Source: DASZIT01 sp963709665 (GTDB lineage: Bacteria; Actinomycetota; Acidimicrobiia; Acidimicrobiales; RAAP-2). From it: a stretch of DNA of 64,000 nucleotides. The position numbers were made by a program, and so were the translations under genes. This document shows positions 10,272 through 23,100 of the stretch, in pieces. The stretch lies in assembly GCA_963709665.1 (NCBI GenBank), contig CAVPWU010000002.1, positions 1,674,001 to 1,738,000 of the forward strand, given 5' to 3'. Position 1 is the first letter of the stretch; each line of letters starts with the position of its first letter. Below the pieces are notes generated by a model. It was not told the DNA's origin, searched no databases, and saw only the letters and a list, made by a program, of their open reading frames with translations.

Positions 10272-12818
10272 TTAGCGGTCTGTGAGGGCCTCGGCGGCGA
10301 GGTCCGGATCGGGCTCCCGCCCGCGCCCCGGTCCCGGTCCCCGTCCCGCCACCGGGTCCGGATCGGACCCCGGCCCCGGGTCTGACGCCGCATCCCGTCG
10401 CCACGGTCGGGTCCGGCGACGCCGCCGACGGTCCAGGACGGCCACCCCCACGGCGGCCACCACCGCCGCCAGCGTGATCAGCCACCCCAGCCGGTCGGCG
10501 TTGGAGGTGCCGTAGGTGAGCTCCACGTCGTGGGAGGTGGGGACCACCACCATCAGGTTGGGGGCCACCCTCCAGGGTCCGGTGGCCCCGCTGACCTTCC
10601 AGTTCGGGAAGTACGAGACCTTCACCTCCACCGGGGTGCCCACCCGGTCGACGTGGAAGCGGATCGAACTGTCGGTCTGGGTCACGTCGGACACCGTGGT
10701 GGCGGGCTCGGCCACCGTGGGCGGCGAGGCGTCCCCCACGGTGACCCGCGTCCAGTCGGCCGGACCGTCGGCGGCCGGCACCACGTTCCACCGGGCCGGG
10801 TCGTCGTACCAGGCGACCGACGGCTTGAGCCAGCTGTTCTGGTCCTCCCCCACGCCCTTCCAGACCACCGGTCGGTCGGTGAGGGGCTGGACCAGGCCGG
10901 AGTCGGCCACCTTGTAGACCTTCCAGGTGGTGTCGAGCGGGGTCCCGTTGTAGCTGGTCCTCCAGGGGCCGCTCGAGGCCACCTCGGTGAGGGCGGGATC
11001 CGCCGCCGCCTGCTGCTGGGTGGTGGTCGAGGAGGCCAGGTAGTACCGCACCCCGAGCTCCTGCAGGTGCTGGACGCCCAGGGCGACGTTGAGCCCTCCG
11101 TAGGGGAGGCCGTTCATGGCGTCCGACGGGGTCACCGAGAGCTCGCTCTGGTTGAGGAAGTGGTACGGCGTGGTGGCGGAGGACTCGAAGAGGAGGCCCT
11201 CCATCGAGTCGATGCACCCGCCCGTCCAGTACGGCAGGAGCATCAGCGACTCGGTGGTGCCGAACCGGTTGAGCGACGGGTCGTACTCCCACATGGTCCG
11301 GCCGCAACCCTGCTCGGCGCCCACCTTGGCCATCATGGCCACCACCGCCTGGTACTCGGGAAAGTCGGGCTTGCGCTCATACCCCTCGTAGTTCCACTCC
11401 GCCCAGGCGCTCGGCTGGTCGGCCCCCACGGTGACCCCCACGTCGGCCAGGGTGGAGGCCGGAAGGGCCAGTGGTGGCACCACGGCCACGCAGGCGGCGA
11501 CCAGGGCGATCAGCGGTCCGGCGATGGCCCCGGCGGCGGCGGCGGCGGCCGGCACCGGTCGCCGGAACCGGAGGATCCGGTCCCCGGGACGCCAGCCGTG
11601 GGCGGTGGCGTTGGCCAGGCGTAGCCGGGCGATGCGCACCCACTGGTCGGAGCGACGACGGCGCTGCCACCGGGCCACCCCCGACACCAGCTCGGCCACC
11701 GCGATGCCGCCCATCAGGTAGAGGCAGAGGAACCAGAAGGGGAGGACCCGGACGTTGTACAGCGAGCCCTGGGGGTCGAGACAGACCACCGCCGCCGACA
11801 ACCCGCCCATCACGGCGATGAACAGACCCACCCGGTTGCGGCGCCACACGGTGGCGGCCAGGCCGACCAGGGCGGCGATCCACACCCACCGCGAGGAGCC
11901 GGGGAAGAGGAGGTGGGGGAAGCCGTCGATGTTCTGCCAGCCCATGGTGGTGGTGTACGGCTGGTCGACCACGAACGGCACCAGCCACCACGCCGTGAGC
12001 CCCACCCCGATGGCGCCGGCCACCACCAGCCACCACAGCCGGTGCCCCCAGCGCCGCAGGGCGGCCACCGTCCCCCGGGCGCCGACCCGGAAGGGCCGGA
12101 GGAGGTCGGGGTCGAGCACCAGCCAGACGCCCATCCCGACCACCGCGAAGAGGAAGGTGATCAGGTGACAGAGCAGGGTGGCCGCCAAGAGCAGGGCGGC
12201 CAGCGCCCGGTACCGCCCGGTCCGGAGCCCGAGCGCCACCACCCCCAGGAACACCAAGGCCACCGACAGTCCCAAGGAGTAGGAGAACTCGCCGGCCAGC
12301 GTGGAGAGCAGGTTGCCGCCGTAGATGGAGAAGCTCGGCTCGAAGAGGAAGGGCAGGGTGGCCGCCGCCAGGCACCCCGGCCCCGGGTCCCGGAGGCCGG
12401 CTAGCCGCCCGAAGGCCCAGGCGGCCACCGGCAGCGTCACCGTGCCGAGGACGGTGACCACCTTGAAGGCGACGTTGTAGTCGGTCACCCAGCTGAAGAG
12501 CACGGTGAGGACGGCGGGGAGCGGGAAGTAGAAGGTGTAGGCGGGGAAGCCGTCGTACCAGCCGGGGTCCCAGCCGGTGAGCCTCCCGTGGCTCAGGAGG
12601 TTCGACTTCAGGAAGGCCGGGAGCATCACGTGGGCCCCGGTGTCGCCCCCGGCGGTGGTGGTGTTGGCCACCAGCAGGTTGGGATGGAGCTGCCAGAGGG
12701 CGATGCCGATGACGCCGACGATGGCGGCGGCGTTGGCCCAGGCCGGCCAGGCCGAGGCCCGGGTCATCCGCTCCCAGCGTCCGGCGACGGGAGGGTGCTG
12801 GGTGGTGGCGGGCGCCAC
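10272..12818 (-). CDS. Large polytopic membrane protein, GT-C/YfhO-like
   Basis: An 848-residue integral membrane protein. About ten hydrophobic segments fill residues 25-480, beginning AAAIVGVIGIALWQL. An early GGDTGAHVMLP segment, with an acidic residue after the first membrane span, recalls the catalytic loop of GT-C glycosyltransferases. The region WYDGFPAYTFYFPLPAV also fits the large family labelled 6-pyruvoyl-tetrahydropterin synthase-related, a name that does not reflect function. A long extracytoplasmic domain (about 480-790) ends in one more membrane span (LITLAAVVAAVGVAVL) and a basic, Asp/Pro-rich tail. A role in transferring sugars from lipid carriers is plausible but not shown. 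It starts one base after the CPBP gene stop. Confidence 0.7.
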   Translation of the reverse strand: MAPATTQHPPVAGRWERMTRASAWPAWANAAAIVGVIGIALWQLHPNLLVANTTTAGGDTGAHVMLPAFLKSNLLSHGRLTGWDPGWYDGFPAYTFYFPLPAVLTVLFSWVTDYNVAFKVVTVLGTVTLPVAAWAFGRLAGLRDPGPGCLAAATLPFLFEPSFSIYGGNLLSTLAGEFSYSLGLSVALVFLGVVALGLRTGRYRALAALLLAATLLCHLITFLFAVVGMGVWLVLDPDLLRPFRVGARGTVAALRRWGHRLWWLVVAGAIGVGLTAWWLVPFVVDQPYTTTMGWQNIDGFPHLLFPGSSRWVWIAALVGLAATVWRRNRVGLFIAVMGGLSAAVVCLDPQGSLYNVRVLPFWFLCLYLMGGIAVAELVSGVARWQRRRRSDQWVRIARLRLANATAHGWRPGDRILRFRRPVPAAAAAAGAIAGPLIALVAACVAVVPPLALPASTLADVGVTVGADQPSAWAEWNYEGYERKPDFPEYQAVVAMMAKVGAEQGCGRTMWEYDPSLNRFGTTESLMLLPYWTGGCIDSMEGLLFESSATTPYHFLNQSELSVTPSDAMNGLPYGGLNVALGVQHLQELGVRYYLASSTTTQQQAAADPALTEVASSGPWRTSYNGTPLDTTWKVYKVADSGLVQPLTDRPVVWKGVGEDQNSWLKPSVAWYDDPARWNVVPAADGPADWTRVTVGDASPPTVAEPATTVSDVTQTDSSIRFHVDRVGTPVEVKVSYFPNWKVSGATGPWRVAPNLMVVVPTSHDVELTYGTSNADRLGWLITLAAVVAAVGVAVLDRRRRRRTRPWRRDAASDPGPGSDPDPVAGRGPGPGRGREPDPDLAAEALTDR

Positions 12819-12819
12819 C

Positions 12820-14069
12820 TCAGATCCGGGCGCTGCGACGGGACCGTCCCACCACCAGGCCCGCCACCAGGGCGCCCAGGCCGACCACCATCATCAGCGT
12901 CACCACCACCGCCACCCCGGCGCCCGACCAGACGGTGGCCACCACCGCCACCAGGTTGAAGCTGGCGTGCGACACCATGTCCATGCCCAGGCGCCCCGTC
13001 CGGTAGGAGACGAACGACAGGATGATGCCGAAGGTGGCCAGCCCGATCAGCTGCAGCGACTCGGCGTGGGCCAGTCCGAAGAGGACCCCGGTGATGACGA
13101 TGGCCAGGGTGGGCCCCACCCAGCGGCCCCAGGTCCCGAACAGGCGGGCCAGCGACCGGAGCAGGAGCCCCCGGAAGAAGAGCTCCTCGAAGAACGGGGC
13201 ACCGACCACGGTGAGGAGGGCGATGAGCGCGAACCCCACCCCGTGGGACCCGCCGGTCAGCTTCTGGGCCGGGGCGTCGAACTTCTGGTTGAAGTCGTGG
13301 ACGTGGTGGGAGATCGGGATGTAGATGAGGCCGACCAGGAGCTGGCCGCCGGCGCCGATGGCGATGCCGAAGCAGTCGATCCACCGGAAGCGCAGGCCCA
13401 TGTCCCGGACGAAGCTGCCGGAGCCCCGGGCCAGGCTGGCGATCCAGGGGCCGCCGAGGAACCCGGCCCACAGCCCCAGCAGGGTGGAGACGATGTACCA
13501 GGTGGGCGGCTCGCTCAGCTTGGAGATGGCGGTGATGGAGTGGAGGTTCCCGCTGACGGCCGCCGCCACCACGATGAACATGGCGGCCAGGATCTGCCCC
13601 CCCACGAACCCGAGGAGCCCGAAGAGGAGCCACATGCCGGCCGCCCCCCTGGTGGCCGGCGCCGCTCCGGCCGCCAGCTGCACGTTGAGGGGGACGTCGG
13701 GGGCCCCGGGTCCGGGGGGGGCACCCAGGGCGGCCGGGTCGACGGGCCGGGTGGGGCCCTGCCATCCCCAGGCGGTCCCCGGGTCCACGCCCGGCGGCGT
13801 CGGTGGGACCCATCCCGGGGGTGGCGGCGCCCATCCGCCCGGTGGGGTCCAACCCGGGGGTGGCACCCAGCCGGGACCGGACGACCCGGGGCCCGGGGGG
13901 CGCCGACCGGGGGGCCGGGGGTCCGGGGTGCGTGGACGCCGCCGGGGGGGGCCGGAGGCGCCCCGGGAGCCGGTGGCGGGGGGGCCGGAAGCGGGGGTCC
14001 GGACCCCGAAGGTGTCCCACCGGTGGCCGCGGCCCGGTCGTCGACGTCCCCTCCGGGTCCCTCGGTCAC
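12820..14069 (-). CDS. CPBP-family intramembrane metalloprotease with Pro-rich N-terminus; probable frameshift
   Basis: The membrane part has about eight hydrophobic segments and the three CPBP (CAAX protease/bacteriocin-processing) motifs: EELFFRG, FGLAH and HASFN. These supply the metal ligands for intramembrane proteolysis or prenyl-protein processing. The N-terminus is a disordered Pro/Trp/Gly linker (GWVPPPGWTPPGGW). The most natural start, ATG at 14069 (MTEGPGGDVDDRAAATGG), is in a different frame from the protease. The protease frame stays open upstream to 14163 but reads as Arg-rich nonsense there. A single-base indel in G/C homopolymers between about 13895 and 13951 would join the two. 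The coordinates assume that repair. It is divergent from ftsH, and the downstream membrane protein is coupled to it. Confidence 0.75.
13895..13951. repeat. Cluster of G homopolymers at the CPBP frame break
   Basis: Runs of six G (13895-13900), six G (13909-13914), five G (13917-13921) and eight G (13944-13951) lie where the reading frame of the CPBP gene appears to change. Such runs are prone to sequencing errors and to slipped-strand mutation. Confidence 0.6.
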
Positions 14070-14162
14070 CCCGACAACTTACCGACCTCCGCACCTGCCC
14101 CGGCAGCGCCCCTCCCGGCCGGCCGGCCGGGGGGCGATGCGTCGTGCCAGCCCTCCCCCGCA

Positions 14163-14168
14163 TAGCAT
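14163..14168 (+). promoter_or_regulatory. Putative -10 element of ftsH (leaderless)
   Basis: TAGCAT is followed by exactly 6 nt (GGGCGG) and the GTG start at 14175. With a transcription start 6-7 nt after the -10 box, the mRNA would begin at the start codon. Confidence 0.55.
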
Positions 14169-14174
14169 GGGCGG

Positions 14175-16445
<2,271 letters not shown>

Positions 16446-16460
16446 CCGCCTGACCGTTCC

Positions 16461-18455
16461 TCAGCTGTCGTCGGACCCGCCGGCCGACTGCATCCTCTCG
16501 TTGATCTTGTTGACCACCGTGGGGTCCATCAATGTGGTGACGTCCCCCAGGTCCCGTTGCTCGGCCACGTCCTGCAGGAGGCGGCGCATGATCTTCCCGC
16601 TCCGCGTCTTCGGCAGCTCGGGGGTCAGGAGGATCTGACGGGGCTTGGCGATCGGCCCGATCATCTCGGCGACGTGCAGGCGGAGCTCGGCGATCAGCAC
16701 CTCCCCGGCCTCGGGCGTCTCGGCCACATCCCCCTTGACGGTCACGTAGGCCACGATGGCCTGGCCGGTGGTCGGGTCCGACGCCCCCACCACCGCCGCC
16801 TCCGCCACCCGGGGATGGCTGACCAGGGCGTGCTCCACCTCGGTGGTGGAGAGGCGGTGGCCCGAGATGTTCATGACGTCGTCCACCCGACCGAGGAGCC
16901 AGAGGTCGCCGTCGTCGTCCTTCTTGGCGCCGTCGCCGGCGAAGTACCGGCCGGGGAACCTCGACCAGTAGGTCTCCCGGTAGCGCTCCGGGTCGCCCCA
17001 GATACCCCGGAGCATGCCCGGCCAGGGGCGGTCGAGCACCAGGTAGCCGCCCTCCCCGTCCCCCACCGGGTTGCCCTCGTTGTCCACCACGTCGGCACTG
17101 ATCCCGGGAAGGGCGGCCATCGCCGCCCCGGGCTTGGTGGCGGTGATGCCGGGCAGCGGGGCGATCATGATGCCGCCCGTCTCCGTCTGCCACCAGGTGT
17201 CCACGATCGGACACCGGTCGCCGCCCACGTACCGGCGGTACCACATCCACGCCTCCGGATTGATGGGCTCACCGACCGACCCCAACAGGCGCAGACTCGA
17301 GAGATCGTGGGCCTCGGGGATCTCCTCTCCCCACTTCATCAACGTCCGGATGGTGGTGGGGGCGGTATAGAGGATGGACACCTTGTACTCCTCGATGATC
17401 CGCCACCACCGATCGCGCCCGCCCGAGTCGGGTGTGCCCTCGAACAGCATCGACGTGGTGCCGTTGGCCAGCGGTCCGTAGACGATGTAGCTGTGGCCGG
17501 TCACCCAGCCGATGTCGGCCGCCGTCCAGTAGACGTCCGTCTCGGGCTTGATGTCGAAGACCAGCCGATGGGTGGTCGAGGCGTGCACCAGGTAGCCGCC
17601 GGTGGTGTGGAGGATGCCCTTGGGCTTGGCCGTGGTGCCACTGGTGTACATGATGTAGAGCGGATGCTCGGCGTCGAAGGCCTCCGGCCGGTGGGTGGGG
17701 AGCTGATGGTCCACCAGGTCGTGCCACCAGACGTCCCGGCCCTCCACCCACTCGACATCCTGGCCGGTCCGTCGCACCACCAGTACCGAACGCACCTCCG
17801 GGCACTGCAGGAGCGCCTCGTCGACCTGGGGCTTCAGTGGTGACACCGCACCACGTCGGAACGCCCCGTCGGCGGTGATCACCAGCCGGGCGTCGGCGTC
17901 CAGCGTGCGGGCCGCCATCGACTCGGCGGAGAAGCCGCCGAAGACCACCGAGTGGGGGGCGCCCAACCGGGCGCAGGCCAGCATGGCCACCACCGCCTCG
18001 GGGATCATGGGGAGGTAGATCATCACCCGGTCGCCGGCCTGTACCCCCAGTTCGGTCAAGGCGTTGGCCGCCCGGCAGACCAGGCCCTGGAGGTCTGCAT
18101 AGGTGATGGTGCGGGTCTCCCCCTCCGCCTCCCCCACCCAGTGGAAGGCGACCCGGTCGCCGTGTCCCGCCTCGACGTGACGGTCGACGCAGTTGTAGGC
18201 GGCGTTGAGGCGTCCGCCCACGAACCAGCTGGCGAACGGAGGCTCCCAGTCGAGCACCCGGTCCCAGGGCCGCTTCCAACTCAGGCGGCCGGCCTGCTCC
18301 GCCCACCAGGCCTCGGGGTCGGCGGCCGCCGCCTCGTAGATCCCCGGCTGGGCATTGGCCTGCCGGGCGAACGCCTCGGGGGGATCGAACTGGCGGGTCT
18401 CGTGGAGCAGGGCCGACAGGGCCTCGTCGCCTCCGTTGGCGGTTCCGTCGCTCAT
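16461..18455 (-). CDS. acs: Acetyl-CoA synthetase (AMP-forming)
   Basis: Activates acetate to acetyl-CoA through acetyl-AMP. It has 664 residues, close to the 652 of E. coli Acs. Features seen: the ACAS N-terminal domain with WFVGGRLNAAYNCVDRH, the ATP-binding P-loop YTSGTTAKPKG, the WWQTETGG motif, and the C-terminal PKTRSGKIMRR, whose Lys is the known acetylation site controlling the family. The start is placed at ATG 18455 (MSDGTANGG) because AAGGAGGGG precedes it at proper spacing; the open frame runs further upstream without such a site. It is monocistronic between ftsH (convergent) and the DUF5719-like gene. The residues around WWQTETGG favour acetate or short-chain acids. Confidence 0.95.
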   Translation of the reverse strand: MSDGTANGGDEALSALLHETRQFDPPEAFARQANAQPGIYEAAAADPEAWWAEQAGRLSWKRPWDRVLDWEPPFASWFVGGRLNAAYNCVDRHVEAGHGDRVAFHWVGEAEGETRTITYADLQGLVCRAANALTELGVQAGDRVMIYLPMIPEAVVAMLACARLGAPHSVVFGGFSAESMAARTLDADARLVITADGAFRRGAVSPLKPQVDEALLQCPEVRSVLVVRRTGQDVEWVEGRDVWWHDLVDHQLPTHRPEAFDAEHPLYIMYTSGTTAKPKGILHTTGGYLVHASTTHRLVFDIKPETDVYWTAADIGWVTGHSYIVYGPLANGTTSMLFEGTPDSGGRDRWWRIIEEYKVSILYTAPTTIRTLMKWGEEIPEAHDLSSLRLLGSVGEPINPEAWMWYRRYVGGDRCPIVDTWWQTETGGIMIAPLPGITATKPGAAMAALPGISADVVDNEGNPVGDGEGGYLVLDRPWPGMLRGIWGDPERYRETYWSRFPGRYFAGDGAKKDDDGDLWLLGRVDDVMNISGHRLSTTEVEHALVSHPRVAEAAVVGASDPTTGQAIVAYVTVKGDVAETPEAGEVLIAELRLHVAEMIGPIAKPRQILLTPELPKTRSGKIMRRLLQDVAEQRDLGDVTTLMDPTVVNKINERMQSAGGSDDS

Positions 18456-18633
18456 GAGCGTCCCCTCCTTGTCGCATCGGGCCCCGGGTGCGGGGCCGAG
18501 CCCTCCGGTCACCCCCGGGCCCGGATGTCGGTACCCGTGGCGGCGTCGGGGCCACTACCAACCTCTCCGTCCCGTCTACCACACCCCGGTCGCCGACGGC
18601 CTCCCGCCGGCGCTCGGCGGCCGTCGGCGACGC

Positions 18634-18671
18634 GGGTCGAGGGGTCAGGGAAGGGTCGAGGGGTCAGGGAA
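18634..18671. repeat. 19-bp tandem duplication at the end of the DUF5719-like gene
   Basis: Two adjacent copies of GGGTCGAGGGGTCAGGGAA, 18634-18652 and 18653-18671. The second copy contains the stop codon of the upstream gene (18664-18666) and its last codons, so a recent duplication has copied the end of the coding region into the spacer. Confidence 0.7.
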
Positions 18672-20163
18672 GGAACGACATCCCCGTCGAGGAGACCACG
18701 CCGGGCGCGCCGCTGGGACCCGCGTCCTCCTCGACCGCCACCGGGCGGCTCGACTGCACGTCGAAGGTCCGGAGGCCGCGCACCAGGGACGGCCCCAGCA
18801 CCACCAGCGACCCGGGCGCCACGGTGAAGGCCGCCACCGAGGCGCCCGTCCCGGCCACCGTCACCACCACCCGTGCACCGGCGGTTCCCGGATCGGCCAC
18901 CGCCAGGGTGTCCACGGTGGCCCCCGGGGTGCCCGGGGCGTTGGGCACGCCGGGAGCGGGGACCAGCCAGTGGTCGGCCAGGGTGGTGGTCGCCGGCCCC
19001 CCGCCCATCGACGCCGGGGTGGTGGAGCCCGAGCCGGCGTCGACCGTGCGGCTGACGACGATCCCGGTGCCGGCCCGGATGGTGGTGGCGTAGGCCGTCT
19101 GTTTCGGAAGGTGACCGGTCGACGAGGGTGACCAGGTGACCACCGATTGGGCCGGCAGGTCGATCGCCACCGGACTCACCCGGGCCATCGGCAGTCCGAA
19201 GGTGATGGTGGCCACCGTCGGTGCCGTGTCCGGGTTGGCCAGGTGGAAGGTCACACTCCCGTCGCCGTCGGTGGTCTGCGGCAGGTACCAGTCGGTCGAG
19301 GCCGTCGGCGACCCCAGCGAGAGTCCGATGCCGGAGGTCGACCCCGAGGACCAGGCCTGGAGCTGGGAGGCCACCACCTGACCCGACTGGGCCGAGACCT
19401 CGGTGGCGATGTCCTGCTGGTTCTGGACGAAGTCACCCACGTTCTCCGCCACCAGCTGGCCGGCCGGGATGTTCAGGCCCTGGTAGTCGGACGGGGTGAC
19501 GACCCCGGAGGGGGTGAGGAAGGTCACGTCGACCACGCTGGCCGTCGAGGTGGGGTTGAAGAGGTCGAGGGTGAGGGCGTCACCATCGGCCGTGTTCCCG
19601 CCGGCCAGGTACCACGAGGCCGAGGACTGGGAGGCGCACGGCGCGGTGCTCCACCCCTTGGTGCCGGTGACGACCTGATTGACCGCCACTCCACCCCCGT
19701 CGAATCCGAACCAGGTGGCCAGGTCGCCGGCCGGGAGCCCGGCCCCCGGATTGACGGCGGCCTGGCCGTGGGCAGGGACCACCACCCGGCGGGTGGTCGG
19801 GGCGCCCGGGCTGCCCGTGCTGGTCGCCCCGCTGCCGGTGCCTGGCGCCACCTGCGAGGTCATCACGCCGTGGACCGCCGCCGCCGAGGTGTTGGTCAGG
19901 AAGTCGGTGGTCCCGACCGTCCCGTCGGGACCGGACGCCCCGCCCGCGCAGAACGCCGACGACGAGTAGGAGCCGGCCGGCGAGACGGGGACGCCGTCCG
20001 CCGTGGGGGGGGCCGGGGCCGCCGTCGGCGTGCCGGCCACGGCTCCGACCACCCCCACCGCCACCACCACCACCGCCACCACCGCCAGCACCACCACCCG
20101 ACCCGGCGCCGAACGGAGGGGTCGGCGCTGCTGGCGGGCGTGGCGGGTCATCGACTCGGTCAT
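18664..20163 (-). CDS. Secreted DUF5719-like protein
   Basis: A 499-residue protein with one N-terminal membrane span or uncleaved signal (VVVLAVVAVVVVAVGVVGAVAG, about 24-45). A large extracytoplasmic region of predicted beta-rich repeats follows, with many short Gly/Thr/Ser/Val strands such as DALTLDLFNPTSTASVVDVT. This layout, and its place directly after a GT2/membrane fusion gene, fit the actinobacterial DUF5719 family as I know it; no function is established. Two Cys (FCAGG and APCASQ) may form a disulfide. Its ATG overlaps the stop of the glycosyltransferase (ATGA), so they are co-translated and probably act together in the envelope. A 19-bp duplication spans its stop codon. Confidence 0.75.
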   Translation of the reverse strand: MTESMTRHARQQRRPLRSAPGRVVVLAVVAVVVVAVGVVGAVAGTPTAAPAPPTADGVPVSPAGSYSSSAFCAGGASGPDGTVGTTDFLTNTSAAAVHGVMTSQVAPGTGSGATSTGSPGAPTTRRVVVPAHGQAAVNPGAGLPAGDLATWFGFDGGGVAVNQVVTGTKGWSTAPCASQSSASWYLAGGNTADGDALTLDLFNPTSTASVVDVTFLTPSGVVTPSDYQGLNIPAGQLVAENVGDFVQNQQDIATEVSAQSGQVVASQLQAWSSGSTSGIGLSLGSPTASTDWYLPQTTDGDGSVTFHLANPDTAPTVATITFGLPMARVSPVAIDLPAQSVVTWSPSSTGHLPKQTAYATTIRAGTGIVVSRTVDAGSGSTTPASMGGGPATTTLADHWLVPAPGVPNAPGTPGATVDTLAVADPGTAGARVVVTVAGTGASVAAFTVAPGSLVVLGPSLVRGLRTFDVQSSRPVAVEEDAGPSGAPGVVSSTGMSFLP

Positions 20164-23100
20164 CCGTCCTCACCGTCCCGGAGGTCGCCGGTGGGCTCCC
20201 CGTCGAGGCCGGGAATGGGGTCGGGCTCGATCCGCCGCTGCCGCCATCGTCGCCTCACCGAGCGGGCCCAGGGCCGGAGGAACGCCCGCCGTTCGACCAG
20301 CACCGCCGCCACCGCCATCCACAGGAGGAGCTGGTAGACGAGCGCCAGCGGTCCCCAGACCCCACCGGCGAACCGGAGGGTGGCCGCTCCGCCCGTCTCC
20401 ACCCGGTACTGGGCGGCCCACCCGAACGAGGCGGATCTCGGAGCCGTCCCCGAGGGCGTCGCCAGCGTCCACCGGCCGGCCGGCGCCAGCGCCGACAGCA
20501 CCGTCCCCTTGGGGACGGCTCCCTCGAAGGAGCGCTGGGTGGGGGCCCCCGGCAGGACGGCCACGGCGTGGGGGATCACCGGCTGGCCGGGCGGGGTCGT
20601 CGAGGCGGGCAAGGTGCCGGAGCCGCCCGTCGGGATGGCGGCCGCCGCGGTCACCGCCGCCGGGGTTCCGGTCACCGCCGACCGCACCGGGAACCAGTCG
20701 GTGTTCTGGTAGACGGTGATGCCGCTCTCGTTGAAGACGGGGTCCAGGTCGAGCTGGCGCTCCAGCGCCGGGGTGAGGTCCGCCGGCACCGGGTACTGGG
20801 CCGGGCTCTGTACCAGCGGGATGACCGGAGCCACGGCGGTCAGCTCCGCCACGTAGCGGATCCCGGCGGGGGCCAGCAGGGAGCCCAGCCGGTCGGTGCG
20901 GCCCGCCCGGGCCTGGTCGACCGCCGACTCGAGCTGGGCGGCCGGGCCGGGCGACGCCCCGTTCCAGAGCCAGGTGGCGGTGGGCGCCCCGTCCGCCGAG
21001 GTGGCGTAGGCCAGGCCGTCCCCGGCGCTCCACGACCCCAGGTTCAACGACCGGGGGTCCCCGAGCCAGAGCACGCGGAAGGCGCCCGTCGAGGCTCCGC
21101 TGTGCATCCAGGCCAGGGTCTGGGCGAAGTCGTTCTCCGGGGTGCCCCACCGACCAGGGGCGGCCGACACCACGGTCGGGAGGGTGCCGAGCGCCAGCGC
21201 CACGACGGCCGCTCCGGTGGCCAGCTGCCGCCATCCGAAGGCGGCGGACCGGAGGTCCTCCTCGAAGGCGGCGATCCCCAGGCCGATGGCCATGGCCACG
21301 GCGGCCGCCGCCGGCGCCAGCAGGACCAGGGGGTCGATGGCCACGGGGCCCAGCCATCCCCGACCGATGATCCAGGCCACGAACCAGAAGGCCAGGGCGA
21401 TCGACCAGCAGCGGGTGGCCCACCGGAACCGGGTGCCACGGGCCAGGAGGAGGGGGAGGACGGCTGCCAGGGTGAACGCCCAGGTCAAGGGGGAGTCGCC
21501 GATGGGGCCCACCGAGAAGCGGAGCAGGGTGCCCCACGAGGCGGCTCCGGATGCCGGGGTGGGCACGCCGAGCACGTCGACGGCCTGGCGGCCGGCGCTC
21601 AGCACGCCGATCAGCCACGGGAGGCAGAGGACGCCCGCCACCACCGTCGCCCCGACGGAGAGCCACAGCGCCCGCACCGCCCGGGCCCACTGGCCGAGCA
21701 CACAGGACGCCACCGCCACCGCCAGGCCGGTCACGACCACGACCACCGCGGCGGCGGGCACGAAGGCCACCAGCACCGCCTCGAGCACCCCCAGCAGGAC
21801 GCAGGCCCGGAGGGTCCGGTGACCGGCCAGCCACCGCCGACCCGGCGCCACCCGGCCGGAGGAGATCGCCCCGGCGCGTCCACGGCCACGGTTCCGGCGC
21901 TCCACCCGGCTCGGAGGGGAGTCGGCAGGAGTCACCACGACCCCCGCCGGGACGCTGAATCCCGGTGGGGTGGCAGTCCGGGCCCGCCGGCCGGCGGCGC
22001 CGGTCACCTCGCCCCCGTCCGGGGTGGCGACACCGCCCGCCCCGCCACCACCGCCACCGGCCGCCCCGCCACCGGCCGCCTCGCCACCGCCCCCCGCACC
22101 ACCCGCCCGGACCATCGCCCGCCCCCCGGCTCCGTAGGGGGGCATGTCCGTGGAGCGGAAGAGGTGGCCCAGGACCCACGGGCTGCCGGCGTAGGCGGCC
22201 AGGGCGCCCAGGCGCCCGAGGGCCAGGGCGTCGTAGGGCAGTGGGAGGGCCAGGTAGGCCACGCCGGCCACCAGGGAGGCCCGTTGCGAGCCGAACGGCC
22301 GCACCAGGCGGACCATGCCCCAGGCCCCCAGCGGCAGGCAGCCGAACAGGAGCACCTTCTGGGTCAGGCCCATGGCACCCAGCAGAACGGTCCCCACCAC
22401 CCCGGCCACCGCCAGGGCCGGGGTGGCCGGGGCGGTGGTCCCCACTCCGGAGGGGTGCCAGCCGGCGGCGAACTGGGAGAAGGTGGCATTCCAACTCGGG
22501 AACGGGACGAACTGGGAGTACGAGGCGATCGATCCGGTGAGCAGCCCACGACTGCCCACCACCACCACGAACGCCACAACCAGCCAGGTGATCAGCCGGA
22601 CCCGACCCGAGACCCGTCCCCGCCGGGTGAGCAGCGTCCCGGCCAGGATCACGTCGCCCTCCCCGGCCCGGGATTCGGACGTCGACGTCGAGGTCGGTGC
22701 CGGCGTCGCAGCCGCTACCGGCGCCCCCGGGACGTCCCCGGTCCCGAGTTCCGGCCCGGGGAGCCGATCGGCCTCCGGCCCGTCGGCCAGGGCGGCCGCC
22801 GCCACCGCCACCTCCGCCGCCTCCGCCGACTGGAGCTCGTCAGCGTGTGCCCCGTGGAACCCGAACTGGAAGACGCGCCGGCCGTAGGAGGAGAGGCGGG
22901 CGCTTCCCCGCAGCTGGAGCACCCGCACCTCCTTGTCGCTGAGGCGGCGGTGGGCCTGGACCTCCTTGCGGAGTCGCCGGGTGGTGGCCCGGCGACGGAA
23001 GTTCCAGCTCCAGGCGTGGACGACCGCCCGGGCCCGGGGCCGGTTGCCGGCCAGGACGGCCACCAGGTACTCGCCCATGTTGAGGAGGACGATCTGGGGC

